A stretch of DNA of 64,000 nt from Synechococcus sp. BSA11S (GCF_014224355.1 NZ_VNWP01000005.1:165207-229206); one strand, 5' to 3'; positions 9,625 through 18,782 are shown, numbered from the stretch's first letter. Numbers and translations are program-made. Notes: generated by a model from the sequence alone, not told the origin.

Positions 9625-10257
9625 TTAAAGTAGAGAGCCCTGATGCTCCTGAGGCTCGAGAAGTGCTGGCTCGAAGCACTCCTCCGCTTCGCCCGCTTTC
9701 ACCTCCAGGGCCTGCTCGATCACCCGGTCGGTGAGGGCATCGAAGTAGGTCGAGAGAGTCTGCTGCAATTCCTGAAACTCCGGCCAGAGTGTGTCGTTGA
9801 CGAAGCTGCGGCTCAGCCGCGCCATCACCGTGGTGCGTCGTTGGCCGCGGTAGCGGTAGGGCTGGATGCCGTAGCGCCGCAGCAGTGCCACGAACAGATG
9901 CCGCGACCACTGGTCGGAGAGGGAGAAGCGGAACTCCGCCGGCGGCTCCTCGGCCGCCAGCTCCCGCAGCCGGGCCTGGATGCGCTCGCGGGCCCGCTCG
10001 GCCGCCACCCGCTCGCCGTCGGTGCCCGGCCGGGAGAACAGGGCTTCGATGCGCCGCAGCTTCGCCACCAGCTGCTCCTCAGGGCTCGCCGGTGGGATGC
10101 CCACAGTGCGGGTGCCGGGCCCGGCGCTTCGGCTGCCGCCCCCGGAGTTGGATCGCGTGCGGCGGGCGATGGGGATCAATCTCCCGAGCTCAGCCTGGTA
10201 ACGGTAGGAGCCGTTGAGGTCGATGGGATTGGGCTGAGCTCCACGGGTCTCTCGCAA
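9625..10257 (-). CDS. Conserved hypothetical protein
   Basis: A 210-residue soluble protein. A central charged helical segment (EEQLVAKLRRIEALFSRPGTDGERVAAERARERIQARLREL) resembles the DUF2786-type N-terminal segment found in phage and bacterial hypotheticals. The second half (RHLFVALLRRYGIQPYRYRGQRRTTVMARLSRSFVNDTLWPEFQELQ) is compact and basic. No catalytic motif can be assigned. The N-terminal start is uncertain; an internal start near the EEQL segment is possible. It lies immediately upstream (on the complement) of the sulfatase remnant but has healthy codon use. Confidence 0.68.
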   Translation of the reverse strand: MRETRGAQPNPIDLNGSYRYQAELGRLIPIARRTRSNSGGGSRSAGPGTRTVGIPPASPEEQLVAKLRRIEALFSRPGTDGERVAAERARERIQARLRELAAEEPPAEFRFSLSDQWSRHLFVALLRRYGIQPYRYRGQRRTTVMARLSRSFVNDTLWPEFQELQQTLSTYFDALTDRVIEQALEVKAGEAEECFEPALLEPQEHQGSLL

Positions 10258-10394
10258 GCGGGCTCAAGGCCAGACGTGCCCCGGGACCAGCACGGCCTCC
10301 CTGGTTCGCCATCACACACTGCTGCCGCTGGGAATCGGCACCTGCAGGCTGAAGTGGTCAGAGTGTGGGCGCGATCAATGGAATCCACAGGCCA

Positions 10395-10973
10395 ATGACT
10401 GGGGCCCAATCCACCACATCCAAGCCAAGGCTCACATCGGCTTTTCAGCGACTGATGTCGATTCACTGGTGGATGGCCCTGTGTTACCTGGCGCTGTTCC
10501 TGGGTGGGGCGTTCATGGCTCGGCTCGATCGCGGCGTCTTCTTGCGCGGCAGCTTGTACGACGTGCATAAGTCGATCGGAGTGCTGACTCTGGCCCTGCT
10601 GGGCTGGAGGATATTCGTCTTATTGCAAGTCTGGTGGAAGAAATACAGCAAGCGCTGGCCAAAGACAAGCCCAAAATGGTGGCAGAGTGTGGCGCTGCAT
10701 GCTGGCTTGTACCTCTTCATGGTGGCAGTTCCGGCAGCAGGGTTTCTGCTTTCCAACTCATTCAAGGCGAACAACGTGATGTTCTTTGGCTTGCCCTTGC
10801 CTGATGTTTTCCCTGAGCGCAAGGGAATGGTTGAAATTGGTCGAAGTCTGCATTTCTGGCTGGCCTACGTCTTTCTTTGCTTCATCACTCTGCATGCAAT
10901 GCTGCAGTGGAAGGTCGTCAAGGCCAACTGGCGGCGCTTCACGGGATTCATGCGCATCAAACCCAGCGCATGA
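10395..10973 (+). CDS. Cytochrome b561-type membrane protein
   Basis: About 192 residues from ATG 10395 (a GTG at 10365 is an alternative). Four membrane segments are predicted, with histidines placed as in cytochrome b561/YodB proteins: IHWWMA in helix 1, DVHKSIGVL before helix 2, ALHAGLYLF in helix 3, and SLHFWLAY plus TLHAMLQWK in helix 4. Such proteins bind two b-type haems and move electrons from the quinone pool or to periplasmic acceptors. The partner protein is not evident next door. The lower GC compared with core genes fits the accessory character of this stretch. Confidence 0.85.
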   Translation: MTGAQSTTSKPRLTSAFQRLMSIHWWMALCYLALFLGGAFMARLDRGVFLRGSLYDVHKSIGVLTLALLGWRIFVLLQVWWKKYSKRWPKTSPKWWQSVALHAGLYLFMVAVPAAGFLLSNSFKANNVMFFGLPLPDVFPERKGMVEIGRSLHFWLAYVFLCFITLHAMLQWKVVKANWRRFTGFMRIKPSA

Positions 10974-11115
10974 AAGCGGGTCTGCTCCGCTCCGTTGGCG
11001 GCATGAATCGCAACAGCTGATGACTTGGCTTCACGGCATGGGCTTGATGGCCACGACCTGGATCGCCGCCTTCCATTGACCCAGCAGCGCTGGGGAGACC
11101 GGCAGGGTTTCGCCC

Positions 11116-11460
11116 TCAGACGTCTGGCCCCCGGTCTGGCAGTCCCCAGGCATGCAGGCTTTCAAGCAGGGGAATCAGGGCCCGCCCGCGCGGGCTGAGC
11201 TGGTAGTCCACCTTCAAGGGCATGCTCTGCACCACGGTGCGGATCACCACCCCGTTGGCTTCCAGCTCGCGCAGGGTGCTGCTCAGAACCTTGGGGCTGA
11301 CGCCCCGGAGGGAGCGGCTGAGCTCTGAGAAGCGCTGGGTCCCCTCAGCGAGTTCACGCAGCACGGGAATCTTCCAGCGGCCTTGCATCACCTCCAGGGC
11401 CAGTTTTGCCGGACATGTGGTGTGGTCATGGGAGTCCAGAAATCCCAGAGGGGCTGCCAT
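11116..11460 (-). CDS. HxlR-family transcriptional regulator
   Basis: A 114-residue MarR/HxlR-type winged-helix protein. The N-terminal Cys in TTCPAKLALEVMQGRWKIPVLREL is the conserved HxlR cysteine often used for redox or electrophile sensing. FSELSRSLRGVSPKVLSSTLRELEANGVVIR forms the DNA-reading helices and the wing follows. It is divergent from the CDGSH gene, with about 125 bp between the two starts, so it may control that gene. The inducer is unknown. Confidence 0.9.
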   Translation of the reverse strand: MAAPLGFLDSHDHTTCPAKLALEVMQGRWKIPVLRELAEGTQRFSELSRSLRGVSPKVLSSTLRELEANGVVIRTVVQSMPLKVDYQLSPRGRALIPLLESLHAWGLPDRGPDV

Positions 11461-11586
11461 GGTTACCTGCTGGATAGTTGGTTTCTTGGTGGTGCGTTGT
11501 TGCCGTTGAGCTGGTTCTCCATCACACTCCTCTTCAGCGGGAACAGGCCATCGGCCTCACCTCACCACCACTCTGCCATCGCTGTT

Positions 11587-11808
11587 GTGTCGCAACCCAC
11601 TCCTCTCTCCCTCGAGTTGCCAGCAGGCACCCATGCCCTCTGCACCTGTGGCCAAAGCAAGAACGGACGATTCTGTGATGGCTCGCACCAAGGCAGCGAA
11701 TTCAAACCTGAAATCCTGACCCTGGACGAAGACAAGACGGTCTACCTCTGCACGTGCGGCACCACGAAATCCTCGCCCTACTGCGATGGCAGTCATCTCA
11801 AGCTCTGA
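11587..11808 (+). CDS. Double-CDGSH iron-sulfur protein
   Basis: A 73-residue protein with two CDGSH-type [2Fe-2S] motifs: CTCGQSKNGRFCDGSH and CTCGTTKSSPYCDGSH, each in the C-x-C-x(8)-C-x(3)-H form (three Cys and one His ligand). I chose the in-frame GTG at 11587 (VSQPTPLSLELPAG) as start because the upstream extension from 11383 overlaps the divergent HxlR gene and lacks family character. Bacterial proteins of this size are soluble electron-transfer or redox-sensing proteins. The gene is probably regulated by the neighbouring HxlR protein. Confidence 0.85.
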   Translation: MSQPTPLSLELPAGTHALCTCGQSKNGRFCDGSHQGSEFKPEILTLDEDKTVYLCTCGTTKSSPYCDGSHLKL

Positions 11809-11847
11809 TCTCCCAGGTTCCATCGAGAGAGTTGCATGATGAATCCA

Positions 11848-12776
11848 TCAGGCTGTCGATGGCGCTTCCTCCACAACGACCCTGATCGGTTGCCGCTCCA
11901 GTTGTCCCCGCTCCCAGGACAGGCCCTGTGCTGCAGCCTCGTAGGTGCTCTGCAGAAAGCAGAGCAGCATGTCATTGGGTGATGGGGCCGTTTGAATGGA
12001 TTCATAGGGGAGCAGGAACTCGCCCAGCGTGGCGTTCCAGCTGGCTGTCGCCGGTGTGATGGAGCTGGTGGAGAATCCTTGCGGTCTCCTCCCGGCCAGA
12101 ATCCCGCACTGATCACTTCATGGGAGTAAGCCTCACGGGTCACCCAGTCTGGAAGGTTGGGAATTCCACCAGGATGAACCGGAGCTATCCGCCCGGAGAA
12201 GCGGGTCACAGCCAGATCGAAGCTTCCCCAGAAGAAGTGAACCGGGCTGCATTTGCCCAGGAAACGGGATCGGAATTGCTTGAAGACACGATCGGCTTGT
12301 AGCAAGGCTCTCCAGAATCGGCAGGCTGCATCAGGGTCGTAGTGGTGATGCAGCGTGTCTTGCTCGAAGGGAATCGCGTCGGCGACTTCGCAGGGGGTGG
12401 TCCTGATCCGGACATCGAGCCCCAGGGCTTGCAACTCACCCATCACCGCCCCATAGAAATCAGCCACACTGCGGGGCTTCAGGGCGACCCGACCCATCTC
12501 ACCCAGACTGGTCTGGATCACCAGTTGGTGATCAATGAAATCGAAGATCATCTCGAAATGGCGGCCACCATGCGGAATGGGTGACGTGCTGAGACCACGC
12601 GCACTCAGGCAGAGGGGTCCATGCCAGGAGTGGTTGGTCCATGGGGTTTGCACCAGGCGGATCTTGCCGATGATCTGCATCCAGAGCTGCAGGGTGGTGG
12701 CCGTCTCCTGCCAGTCGAGATAGGGAATGTCGGGCCAGTCTTGGCTGGTCGAGAGCTGTCTGGTGGGTTCTGGATG
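11848..12776 (-). pseudogene. DUF5996-like gene, frameshifted and startless
   Basis: The open frame reads QDWPDIPYLDWQETATTLQLWMQIIGKIRL, TNHSWHGPLCLSARGL and continues to HEVISAGFWPGG, the pattern of DUF5996 proteins. After about 12090 the frame becomes nonsense, while another frame supplies the expected C-terminus SWNATLGEFLLPYESI, LLCFLQSTYEAAAQGLSWER, ending at a TGA at 11848-11850. Upstream, no ATG, GTG or TTG occurs between the in-frame stop at 12777 and the conserved N-terminus. Loss of the start and a frameshift both indicate a pseudogene, although a sequencing error could explain the frameshift alone. Confidence 0.72.
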
Positions 12777-13142
12777 TCACCGGAATGCTCTTCTCATTCT
12801 GACGTGGCCAGCCGGATTCTGTTTTGCTATTTGCTCTTGGAAGGCCTGGCTCATTCCCTTGGCCTGGTCCAAACACCCGTGGATGCATGCGGAGTGTGTG
12901 CTGTTGTGTTCGGCACGGGTGTTCGGGTGTTCCATTGCAGTTCGGCATGATGCGACCATGCATTGCGGTCATTTTCAGGCTGTGAGTTGCCCCATACCTC
13001 TGTCACCTGCTCACGGGGCTTGGCCTTCACCTTGGCTCCGGCGATCCGGTTACGCCTTCAGAGGCTCCGCAACAGGGCGCTGGTGCGAGTTGGTCGCCGT
13101 GTCTAGGTTTTCAAGACCCCTACCTGCATCTGGCTGGACCCC
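12777..13142. other. Intergenic stretch, no gene seen
   Basis: About 365 bp upstream of the VOC gene. Six-frame reading gives only low-quality short frames. It presumably holds the promoter of the VOC - cytochrome b - molybdopterin operon. I found no convincing operator, tRNA or terminator. Confidence 0.5.
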
Positions 13143-13514
13143 ATGGCCACCAATCCCGTCACCTGGTTCGAGCTGAACGTTCTCGACATGGAGCGCGCCA
13201 AAGCCTTCTACAGCACCGTGTTCCAGGTGGAGTTCCAGGACATGTCGAACCCGGAGATGGCCTACTGGTGCTTCCCGATGGATGACGGGGAGGTGGGCGC
13301 TGGCGGAGCGTTGATGAAAATGGCCGGTTGCGAGCCCGGCAAGGGAGGCACAATGGTGTATTTCAGTTGTGTGGATTGCGCGGTGGAGGAAGGCCGTGTG
13401 GCGCCGGCCGGCGGCACGGTCTGTCGTCCGAAGATGCCGATCGGTGAATTCGGCTTCATCTCTGTGGTGATCGACACGGAAGGCAATCCGATCGGCCTGC
13501 ACTCGCTCAAGTGA
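13143..13514 (+). CDS. VOC-superfamily (glyoxalase-like) protein
   Basis: A 123-residue protein of the vicinal-oxygen-chelate fold. The opening PVTWFELNVLDMERAKAFYSTVFQ and the closing FISVVIDTEGNPIGLHSLK are the usual paired beta-alpha-beta-beta-beta modules; E15-like and terminal H residues could be metal ligands. Members include glyoxalases, extradiol dioxygenases and resistance proteins, so the reaction is not predictable. The stop overlaps the GTG start of the cytochrome b gene (GTGA), so the two are translationally coupled. Confidence 0.85.
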   Translation: MATNPVTWFELNVLDMERAKAFYSTVFQVEFQDMSNPEMAYWCFPMDDGEVGAGGALMKMAGCEPGKGGTMVYFSCVDCAVEEGRVAPAGGTVCRPKMPIGEFGFISVVIDTEGNPIGLHSLK

Positions 13515-14110
13515 GCGAGCCGGCAACGCGGCACGCTCCCTGGTGGACCCGGGCCTTCCACGCCTTCAACCTGCTGGTGCTGGTGGTGATGGCCGGCAGT
13601 GGTCTGCAGATCTACAACGCCAATCCGGTCTTCGGCGGCCGGGAGGGCGCCACCGTGCCGGACCTCCTCACCCTGGGGGGCTGGCTGGCTGGTGGCCGCG
13701 ACTGGCACTTCGGCTTCATGGGGCTCTATGCCCTCAACCTCGGCCTCTGGATGGCGCTGCTGCTGGCTCAGCGTCGGCGGCGGTTGGCCGAAGCCGGTGA
13801 TCTGAGCACCCTCAGAGGCAGTGCCCATGCGGTCAAGCGCCGACTGGCCAGCCACCGGGTGGTGTACACCTTGATGCTGATCCTGCTGGGCTTCAGCCTG
13901 ATCACCGGTCTGGCCATGTACAAGCCGGCTCAGTTCTGGTGGCTCTCAGGCCTGTTCGCTTTTGGTGAAGTCTTCGGTGCCACCACCTGGCAGACCCTTC
14001 GGGTCTGCCATTTCGCCACGATCCCAGCGATTGCCCTGCTGCTGATCGCCCACGTGCTGCTGTCGTGGCGGATCGGCGGCCTGCGACTGCTGCGCTCGAT
14101 GTTCGCCTGA
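13511..14110 (+). CDS. Membrane cytochrome b subunit
   Basis: A 199-residue integral membrane protein with four predicted helices, starting at the GTG that overlaps the VOC stop. Likely haem-ligand histidines occur in RAFHAFNLLVLVVMAGSG, DWHFGFMGLYALNLGLW, ASHRVVYTLMLILLGFSLITG and CHFATIPAIALLLIAHVLLSW. It resembles the b-type cytochromes of formate dehydrogenase or thiosulfate reductase that dock a molybdopterin protein. The next gene, 9 bp downstream, is just such a protein, so the two probably form an inner-membrane electron-transfer pair analogous to MsrQ-MsrP. Confidence 0.85.
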   Translation: MSEPATRHAPWWTRAFHAFNLLVLVVMAGSGLQIYNANPVFGGREGATVPDLLTLGGWLAGGRDWHFGFMGLYALNLGLWMALLLAQRRRRLAEAGDLSTLRGSAHAVKRRLASHRVVYTLMLILLGFSLITGLAMYKPAQFWWLSGLFAFGEVFGATTWQTLRVCHFATIPAIALLLIAHVLLSWRIGGLRLLRSMFA

Positions 14111-14118
14111 GTCCTGCC

Positions 14119-14838
14119 ATGAGCCCCACCCTGGATCCTGCTTCCCTGCTCACCCGCCGCCGCCTGCTGGGCCTGGGTGTTTCCGGCGGCTCGAGCCTGC
14201 TGCTGGGGGGCTGCGCCCTCAATGGGTTCAGTGAGCAGGTGGGCGCCGCGACCCAGCCCCTCAACGAACGCCTGGAGGCCTGGATGCAGGGCCGTGGCCC
14301 GGTGCCGGAGTTCCGGCGGGATCAGGTGGATCCCGAGGCCCTGCTGGTGAACAGCTTCAACGGCACGCCCCGGCTGGATCCCCTGGCCTACCGGCTGCGG
14401 GTGGAGGGGTTGGTGAGCCGACCCCTGGCACTCGATCTGAAGGCCCTGGCGGCACTGCCCCAGCAGAGGGTGGTCATGCGCCACGTCTGCGTGGAGGGCT
14501 GGGCGGCGATCGTGGCCTGGTCGGGGGTGCGCCTGGCCGATGTCCTGTCCCTGGCGGGGATCTCGCCCCTGGGGGGCTACGTGGAGATCAGCTCGGCCGA
14601 CCAGTATTTCTCCAGCTGGGACCGGGCCTCGGCCCTCCACCCCCAGACCCTGCTGGCCACGGCCATGAACGGAGCTCCCCTGCCCGTGGCCAACGGTGCC
14701 CCCGTGCGCCTCGCCACGCCGATCAAGCTCGGCTACAAGCTCAGCAAATGGGTCACCCGCCTGAGGGTGGTTTCGAGCCTGGGTATGCGTCGCGGCACCT
14801 GGGAAGACAAGGGCTACGAATGGTTCGCCGGTCTCTGA
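14119..14838 (+). CDS. Tat-exported molybdopterin oxidoreductase (sulfite-oxidase/MsrP-like)
   Basis: A 239-residue protein of the sulfite oxidase fold. The N-terminus has a twin-arginine signal (TRRRLLGLG, Arg 13-15) followed by a hydrophobic run and GGC at 30-32, so it may be a Tat-exported lipoprotein. C124 in MRHVCVEGWAAI is the conserved Mo-coordinating cysteine, and IKLGYKLSKWVTRLRV is the usual C-terminal part of the domain. I took ATG 14119, 8 bp after the cytochrome b stop, rather than the upstream in-frame start. It likely reduces an oxidised periplasmic substrate with electrons from the cytochrome b; the substrate is not known. Confidence 0.87.
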   Translation: MSPTLDPASLLTRRRLLGLGVSGGSSLLLGGCALNGFSEQVGAATQPLNERLEAWMQGRGPVPEFRRDQVDPEALLVNSFNGTPRLDPLAYRLRVEGLVSRPLALDLKALAALPQQRVVMRHVCVEGWAAIVAWSGVRLADVLSLAGISPLGGYVEISSADQYFSSWDRASALHPQTLLATAMNGAPLPVANGAPVRLATPIKLGYKLSKWVTRLRVVSSLGMRRGTWEDKGYEWFAGL

Positions 14839-14872
14839 ATTCGGCAGCCGGGCTGCTTCTGCCAGGGTTGAC

Positions 14873-15505
14873 ATGCTCCCTGTCCTGCCCATGGATCCGT
14901 CCCCCTGGCTCGAGCAGGCGCTGCCGGCCCTGCGCTCCCCCGTCGGGGCGGTGGCCTTCGTGCCGCTCTATGCCCTCTGGGTGACGCTGCTGCTGCCGGG
15001 CGTGTGGGCCTCGATGCTGGCCGGTGCGCTCTACGGCACCGTCTGGGGCAGCCTGCTCGTGTTCGTGGGGGCTTCGCTCGGGGCGCTGGCGGTCTTTCTG
15101 CTGGGCCGCCACTGGTGGCGCGGCTGGACCCGCCGCCGGTTGCAGGCGTTTCCGAAGCTGCTGGCAATCGAGCGGGCCGTGAGCCGGGAGGGCCTGAAGC
15201 TCGTGCTGCTCACCCGCCTCTCGCCGGCTTATCCCTTCAGCCTGCTCAACCTGGCTTATGGCCTCAGCGAGGTGAGCCTGCGCGACTACGTGATCGGGCT
15301 GATCGCGATCCTGCCGGGCACCGTGCTGTTCTGCGCCCTCGGCGAGCTGGCCGGTGATGTCACCCGCTTCGGGGAGGTGCTCCATGGCGAGGCCGACGCC
15401 GGCACCTGGGTGCTGCGGATCCTGGGGCTGATCGCCACCGCGGGCTCGATCTGGGTGGCGGCCCGGGCGGCCCGGCGGGCGCTGGAGCGGTTGGACCCGC
15501 GATGA
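14873..15505 (+). CDS. TVP38/TMEM64 (DedA-like VTT domain) membrane protein
   Basis: A 210-residue polytopic protein with the VTT domain hallmark: a hydrophobic FVPLYALWVTLLLPGVWASMLAGALYGTVWGSLLVFVGASLGALAVFLLGRHWWR, then RLSPAYPFSLLNLAYGLSEVSLRDYVIGLIAILPGTVLF, which contains the family's proline-rich re-entrant element. Related proteins act as lipid scramblases or flippases in the inner membrane. Met7 is an alternative start. It follows the molybdopterin gene by 34 bp. Confidence 0.88.
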   Translation: MLPVLPMDPSPWLEQALPALRSPVGAVAFVPLYALWVTLLLPGVWASMLAGALYGTVWGSLLVFVGASLGALAVFLLGRHWWRGWTRRRLQAFPKLLAIERAVSREGLKLVLLTRLSPAYPFSLLNLAYGLSEVSLRDYVIGLIAILPGTVLFCALGELAGDVTRFGEVLHGEADAGTWVLRILGLIATAGSIWVAARAARRALERLDPR

Positions 15506-15621
15506 ACGGATCACCAACCCCGCCACATTCATCCTGGCGGATCTACAGGCCGTAGGGCCTGCGTGATGGCCAGCAGCGGCAGGATGGGTGTCATCCACTC
15601 CAGGCTTCACCGGCTGGCACC

Positions 15622-16338
15622 GTGATCCATTGTTCCCAGCTTCACGGCGCCAGGGGCGCAAGTGCCTTTGGCGCCCTGGCCACTCTGCTGCTGATCGCGC
15701 CGCCAGCCCTGGCCGGATCTCCTGCGATCGGTCCAGCCCCGGTGCTGGCCACCAGCTTCCAGGCCCTTTGCGGCGGCAGTCCATGCACGATCGTGCTTGA
15801 TCAGCGTGGGATCGCCGGACCGGCGGGTTTCATCCCCGCTGCGGGGATCAGCCGCTGGGTCACCACCGGGGCGGGGGGAGATCCTCCGGGCCTGGGCGAG
15901 GTGGTGGGCGCCAGCACCATGAACACGATGAAATCGGCGGCGGCCTTCGTGGTGCCGGTGTACATCACCGCGCCCCTGGGCTTGATCGGTGGCCTGCTGC
16001 GCGGGGCTGGTGCCAGCCGCGACGGGGAGGATGGTCCGCGCCGCTTCCTGGTGGTGGGCCAGGACCGGGACGGGCGGACGATCGAGCACCAGTTCGAGTT
16101 CGTGAACCAGAAGCCGGCCCGCCAGGTGCGCATCGCCCTGGCGATGGTGAGTGGGCTGGCCATGGGTGAAACCCGCCGGCCGGTGGATGAACCGCTGCCG
16201 CAGGAGGGGACCGCGGCCTCTCCCAGCGGCAGCGCCGACTGGCCGGCCTACCTGCAGGACCGCGGCCTGGTGGAGTGGGCTGCCAGCAATCCGCAACTGG
16301 CCGAGGCGTTGCGGCAACGGCTGTTCCCTGCACCTTGA
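15622..16338 (+). CDS. Exported hypothetical protein, paralogue A
   Basis: A 238-residue protein from a GTG at 15622. It has a signal peptide (ALATLLLIAPPALAGS) and a mature domain beginning FQALCGGSPCTIVLDQRGIAGPAGFIPAAGISRW. A central hydrophobic glycine-rich region (FVVPVYITAPLGLIGGLLRG) is followed by HQFEFVNQKPARQVRIALA and VSGLAMGETRR. All three blocks recur in the gene at 21291-21935, so they are paralogues. The Cys-x4-Cys pair could form a disulphide. Function unknown. It is convergent with the RTX phosphoesterase gene. Confidence 0.82.
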   Translation: MIHCSQLHGARGASAFGALATLLLIAPPALAGSPAIGPAPVLATSFQALCGGSPCTIVLDQRGIAGPAGFIPAAGISRWVTTGAGGDPPGLGEVVGASTMNTMKSAAAFVVPVYITAPLGLIGGLLRGAGASRDGEDGPRRFLVVGQDRDGRTIEHQFEFVNQKPARQVRIALAMVSGLAMGETRRPVDEPLPQEGTAASPSGSADWPAYLQDRGLVEWAASNPQLAEALRQRLFPAP

Positions 16339-16403
16339 ATTCCGCGTCGAACTCGGCCTGGGCCTGGCTGGTCGGCGGATCATCAGCTCTGGGATCCTTC
16401 CCC

Positions 16404-18782
16404 TCAGACAACGATGAAGGCCGACTGGGAGAGGGAGCCGGCATCGACTCCCATCAGGATGGCCAGCATCTCGCCGCCAAAGCTGATCGTGGCATCGTCC
16501 CCGGAGACCCCGATGACCAGGTCGTTGTAACTGAGACTTCCGAGCAGGCCGATGCGGTCGGGTCCATTGCCAAAGTCCTGGACGGTGTCGGTTCCTTGGC
16601 CTGCCCCCAGAACGAACAGATCCGCTCCTCTGCCACCGATGAGGGTGTCATTTCCAAGCCCACCGAGCAGGACATCCTTGCCGTTGCCCCCCTTGAGGAC
16701 GTCGTCGCCGGCCAGGCCGGTGAGTTCATCCTTTCCACTTCCCCCCTCCATCACGTCGTTTCCGGCGGAACCGAAGAGGTTGTTGATACCCACTCCTCCA
16801 ACAACAGTGAGCCCGGGCCCGAAAACATCGTCCGAGCGCAGGTTCAGATCCTGGATGCGTTGATCGAGAGCACCGGGAGTGTCCGCCGAATCGAAGGCGG
16901 TGTTCGGTGTCCCATGAAATTCGGCCAGAAACTCCCTGAGGGCACGCTGCTCGCCAAGGGCATTCGCAGGAGTGTTCCCACTGGAATCGAGATCGAGCGT
17001 CTCGTCGAGAGCGGCTCCCAGGGTGCCGTCGTCGAGCAGGTAGCGGAAGTTTTCGCCATTGGCCTTGATCGGGTAGCTGTCGCCGCCGTCCGCCAGAAAA
17101 CTGATCGTCACCACACTGATTTTGGCCGGGGCATCGGCACTGACCACACCGTTCTCGATGATCCGGACGACCGGGGTTCCGTTGGCGTCGAGCGCTGCCA
17201 CGTTGAGCACACGCAAGCCGGCCGGCTGGTCGGGGTCAAAGGAGAAGCTGATGCCACCCAGCTGTGGGAATCGCCCCTGATTGCCCAGAGTCGCCACCCC
17301 ATGCTCGAGGATCGCCTTGAGGCCTTCCGGGGTGGTGTCGAACACCATCAGCTTGTTGTTGAACCTCAGGGAGTTCTCGATATCAAGGGACGAGACGGCT
17401 CCCTCCGGCTTGCCGGCAACGGGGTTGGCCAGGGGTGGTTCCTTGTCGCCGGTGATCACGTCGACTGAACCGATCTGGGCCCGGATGCCGCCACCGTTCT
17501 TGAGTGATGCCACGATCGACCCTTCAGGCAGGGCATCCCGGGCGGCCTCCAGCTGGGCGTCCGCGCTGAGGTTGCCGAGGTTGGTCTCCTGGTTGCGCAC
17601 CTGATTGCGCTCACCTTCCAGATACACATCGGTGAATCCCCAGATTTCACCGTCCTTTGTGTTGATCACGGCCTGCACGGCCTCGGTGATGTCTGCCACC
17701 TGCTCACCCTTGGTCCCCTCGGCGAAGGCGGTGGTCGCCAGGTTGGCTTCGTTCACGCCCCAGGCGGCGGCCACGTTGGCGGCTGTCGCTGCATAGGCGC
17801 CATTGAGGCCGGTGTTATCACCTGGGATGCTGTCGAGACCCGGATCAATGAGTTTGCCCTCGTGGTCGAATTCGACCACCAGGCGGCCCAGGTAGGTGAA
17901 CTCGTTGTCGGTGTTCACGATCAGGGTGGTGCCGCCATCGGCGCCGCTGGTTACGAGCGGGTAGGAGCCGGCGAAATTCGCTGCATGGCCAGGAAAGGCC
18001 ACCGCAACATCGTTGGCATCGCCCAGCCGCGTGTTGGAGCCTGCAGCCAGGATGATGTCGACCCCATTCAGAAGCAGGGCCAGTTCCTGCTCCAGAGCGA
18101 TCTGCTGAAGGTGCGACATCAGGATGACTTTGTTCACACCCTGATCGCGCAGATCGTCGATCACCGGCTGGAGCTGTGCCGCCAGCAGCGCCATGTCGTT
18201 GGTCTCGGCACCGTCTCCGGCGAAGCCCTTCACCTCCACGCCACCGGTGGAGGAGATCGATTCGATGATCTGGGTGGTGGCGCCCACCAGGCCGATGCGT
18301 TCGCCGCTCTTGGTCACCACGGCGGAAGGAACGATCCTCTTCGCCAGGTTGGACGCCACCTCAAGGCCTGCGACATTCGCGGTATCGAGGTAACGGCCAG
18401 AGATGTCGCCATCTCCTGAGAAGTTGAGGTTGGCGGAGAGGTAGGGGAAGGCCGTGTCGTCGATGGCGTCCCTGAAGGCCCTGGTGCCCAGATCGAATTC
18501 GTGATTACCGATCGTCGAGGCTTCCACGCCGATCCGGTTGTGGATCTCGATGTCGGCCGCGCCGGGATTGTCGCCCTTGCCGACAACCGCGATCACGGAG
18601 GGGTCGGTGCCGGCGGCAAGGAAGGGTCCGGGGATGTAGTTGTCACCTCCGGCCAGGATCAGGGTGTTGGTGTAGTCGTCGTCGAAGGCATCCACCAGGG
18701 CGGCCAGATAGGGTGCCGTGTTGGATGCGAGCAGACCGGCCTCGCCATCAGCGACATGAAGCAGCTGGAGAATGAACGCCAA
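16404..18782 (-). CDS. Secreted metallophosphoesterase/5'-nucleotidase with RTX repeats
   Basis: A 792-residue protein. Residues 1-330 form a calcineurin-like phosphoesterase (LQLLHVADGEAG, LILAGGDNYIPG, TIGNHEFDLG, VILMSHLQQIALEQ). About 360-640 match a 5'-nucleotidase C-terminal domain (NLSADAQLEAA, GGGIRAQIG, VSVVTISFLADGGDSYP-like). The C-terminus carries tandem RTX nonapeptides (GSAGNDVMEGGSGKDELTGL onward, to about 750), which bind calcium and normally direct type I secretion without an N-terminal signal peptide, and none is seen. It should release phosphate from nucleotides outside the cell. It lies downstream of the choice-of-anchor gene, same strand. Confidence 0.9.
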   Translation of the reverse strand: MAFILQLLHVADGEAGLLASNTAPYLAALVDAFDDDYTNTLILAGGDNYIPGPFLAAGTDPSVIAVVGKGDNPGAADIEIHNRIGVEASTIGNHEFDLGTRAFRDAIDDTAFPYLSANLNFSGDGDISGRYLDTANVAGLEVASNLAKRIVPSAVVTKSGERIGLVGATTQIIESISSTGGVEVKGFAGDGAETNDMALLAAQLQPVIDDLRDQGVNKVILMSHLQQIALEQELALLLNGVDIILAAGSNTRLGDANDVAVAFPGHAANFAGSYPLVTSGADGGTTLIVNTDNEFTYLGRLVVEFDHEGKLIDPGLDSIPGDNTGLNGAYAATAANVAAAWGVNEANLATTAFAEGTKGEQVADITEAVQAVINTKDGEIWGFTDVYLEGERNQVRNQETNLGNLSADAQLEAARDALPEGSIVASLKNGGGIRAQIGSVDVITGDKEPPLANPVAGKPEGAVSSLDIENSLRFNNKLMVFDTTPEGLKAILEHGVATLGNQGRFPQLGGISFSFDPDQPAGLRVLNVAALDANGTPVVRIIENGVVSADAPAKISVVTISFLADGGDSYPIKANGENFRYLLDDGTLGAALDETLDLDSSGNTPANALGEQRALREFLAEFHGTPNTAFDSADTPGALDQRIQDLNLRSDDVFGPGLTVVGGVGINNLFGSAGNDVMEGGSGKDELTGLAGDDVLKGGNGKDVLLGGLGNDTLIGGRGADLFVLGAGQGTDTVQDFGNGPDRIGLLGSLSYNDLVIGVSGDDATISFGGEMLAILMGVDAGSLSQSAFIVV

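Noticed and set aside
9533..9910. Minus-strand ORF of 125 codons
   Set aside because: Frame overlapping the 9625-10257 gene; low-complexity Pro/Ser/Arg composition and no conserved look.
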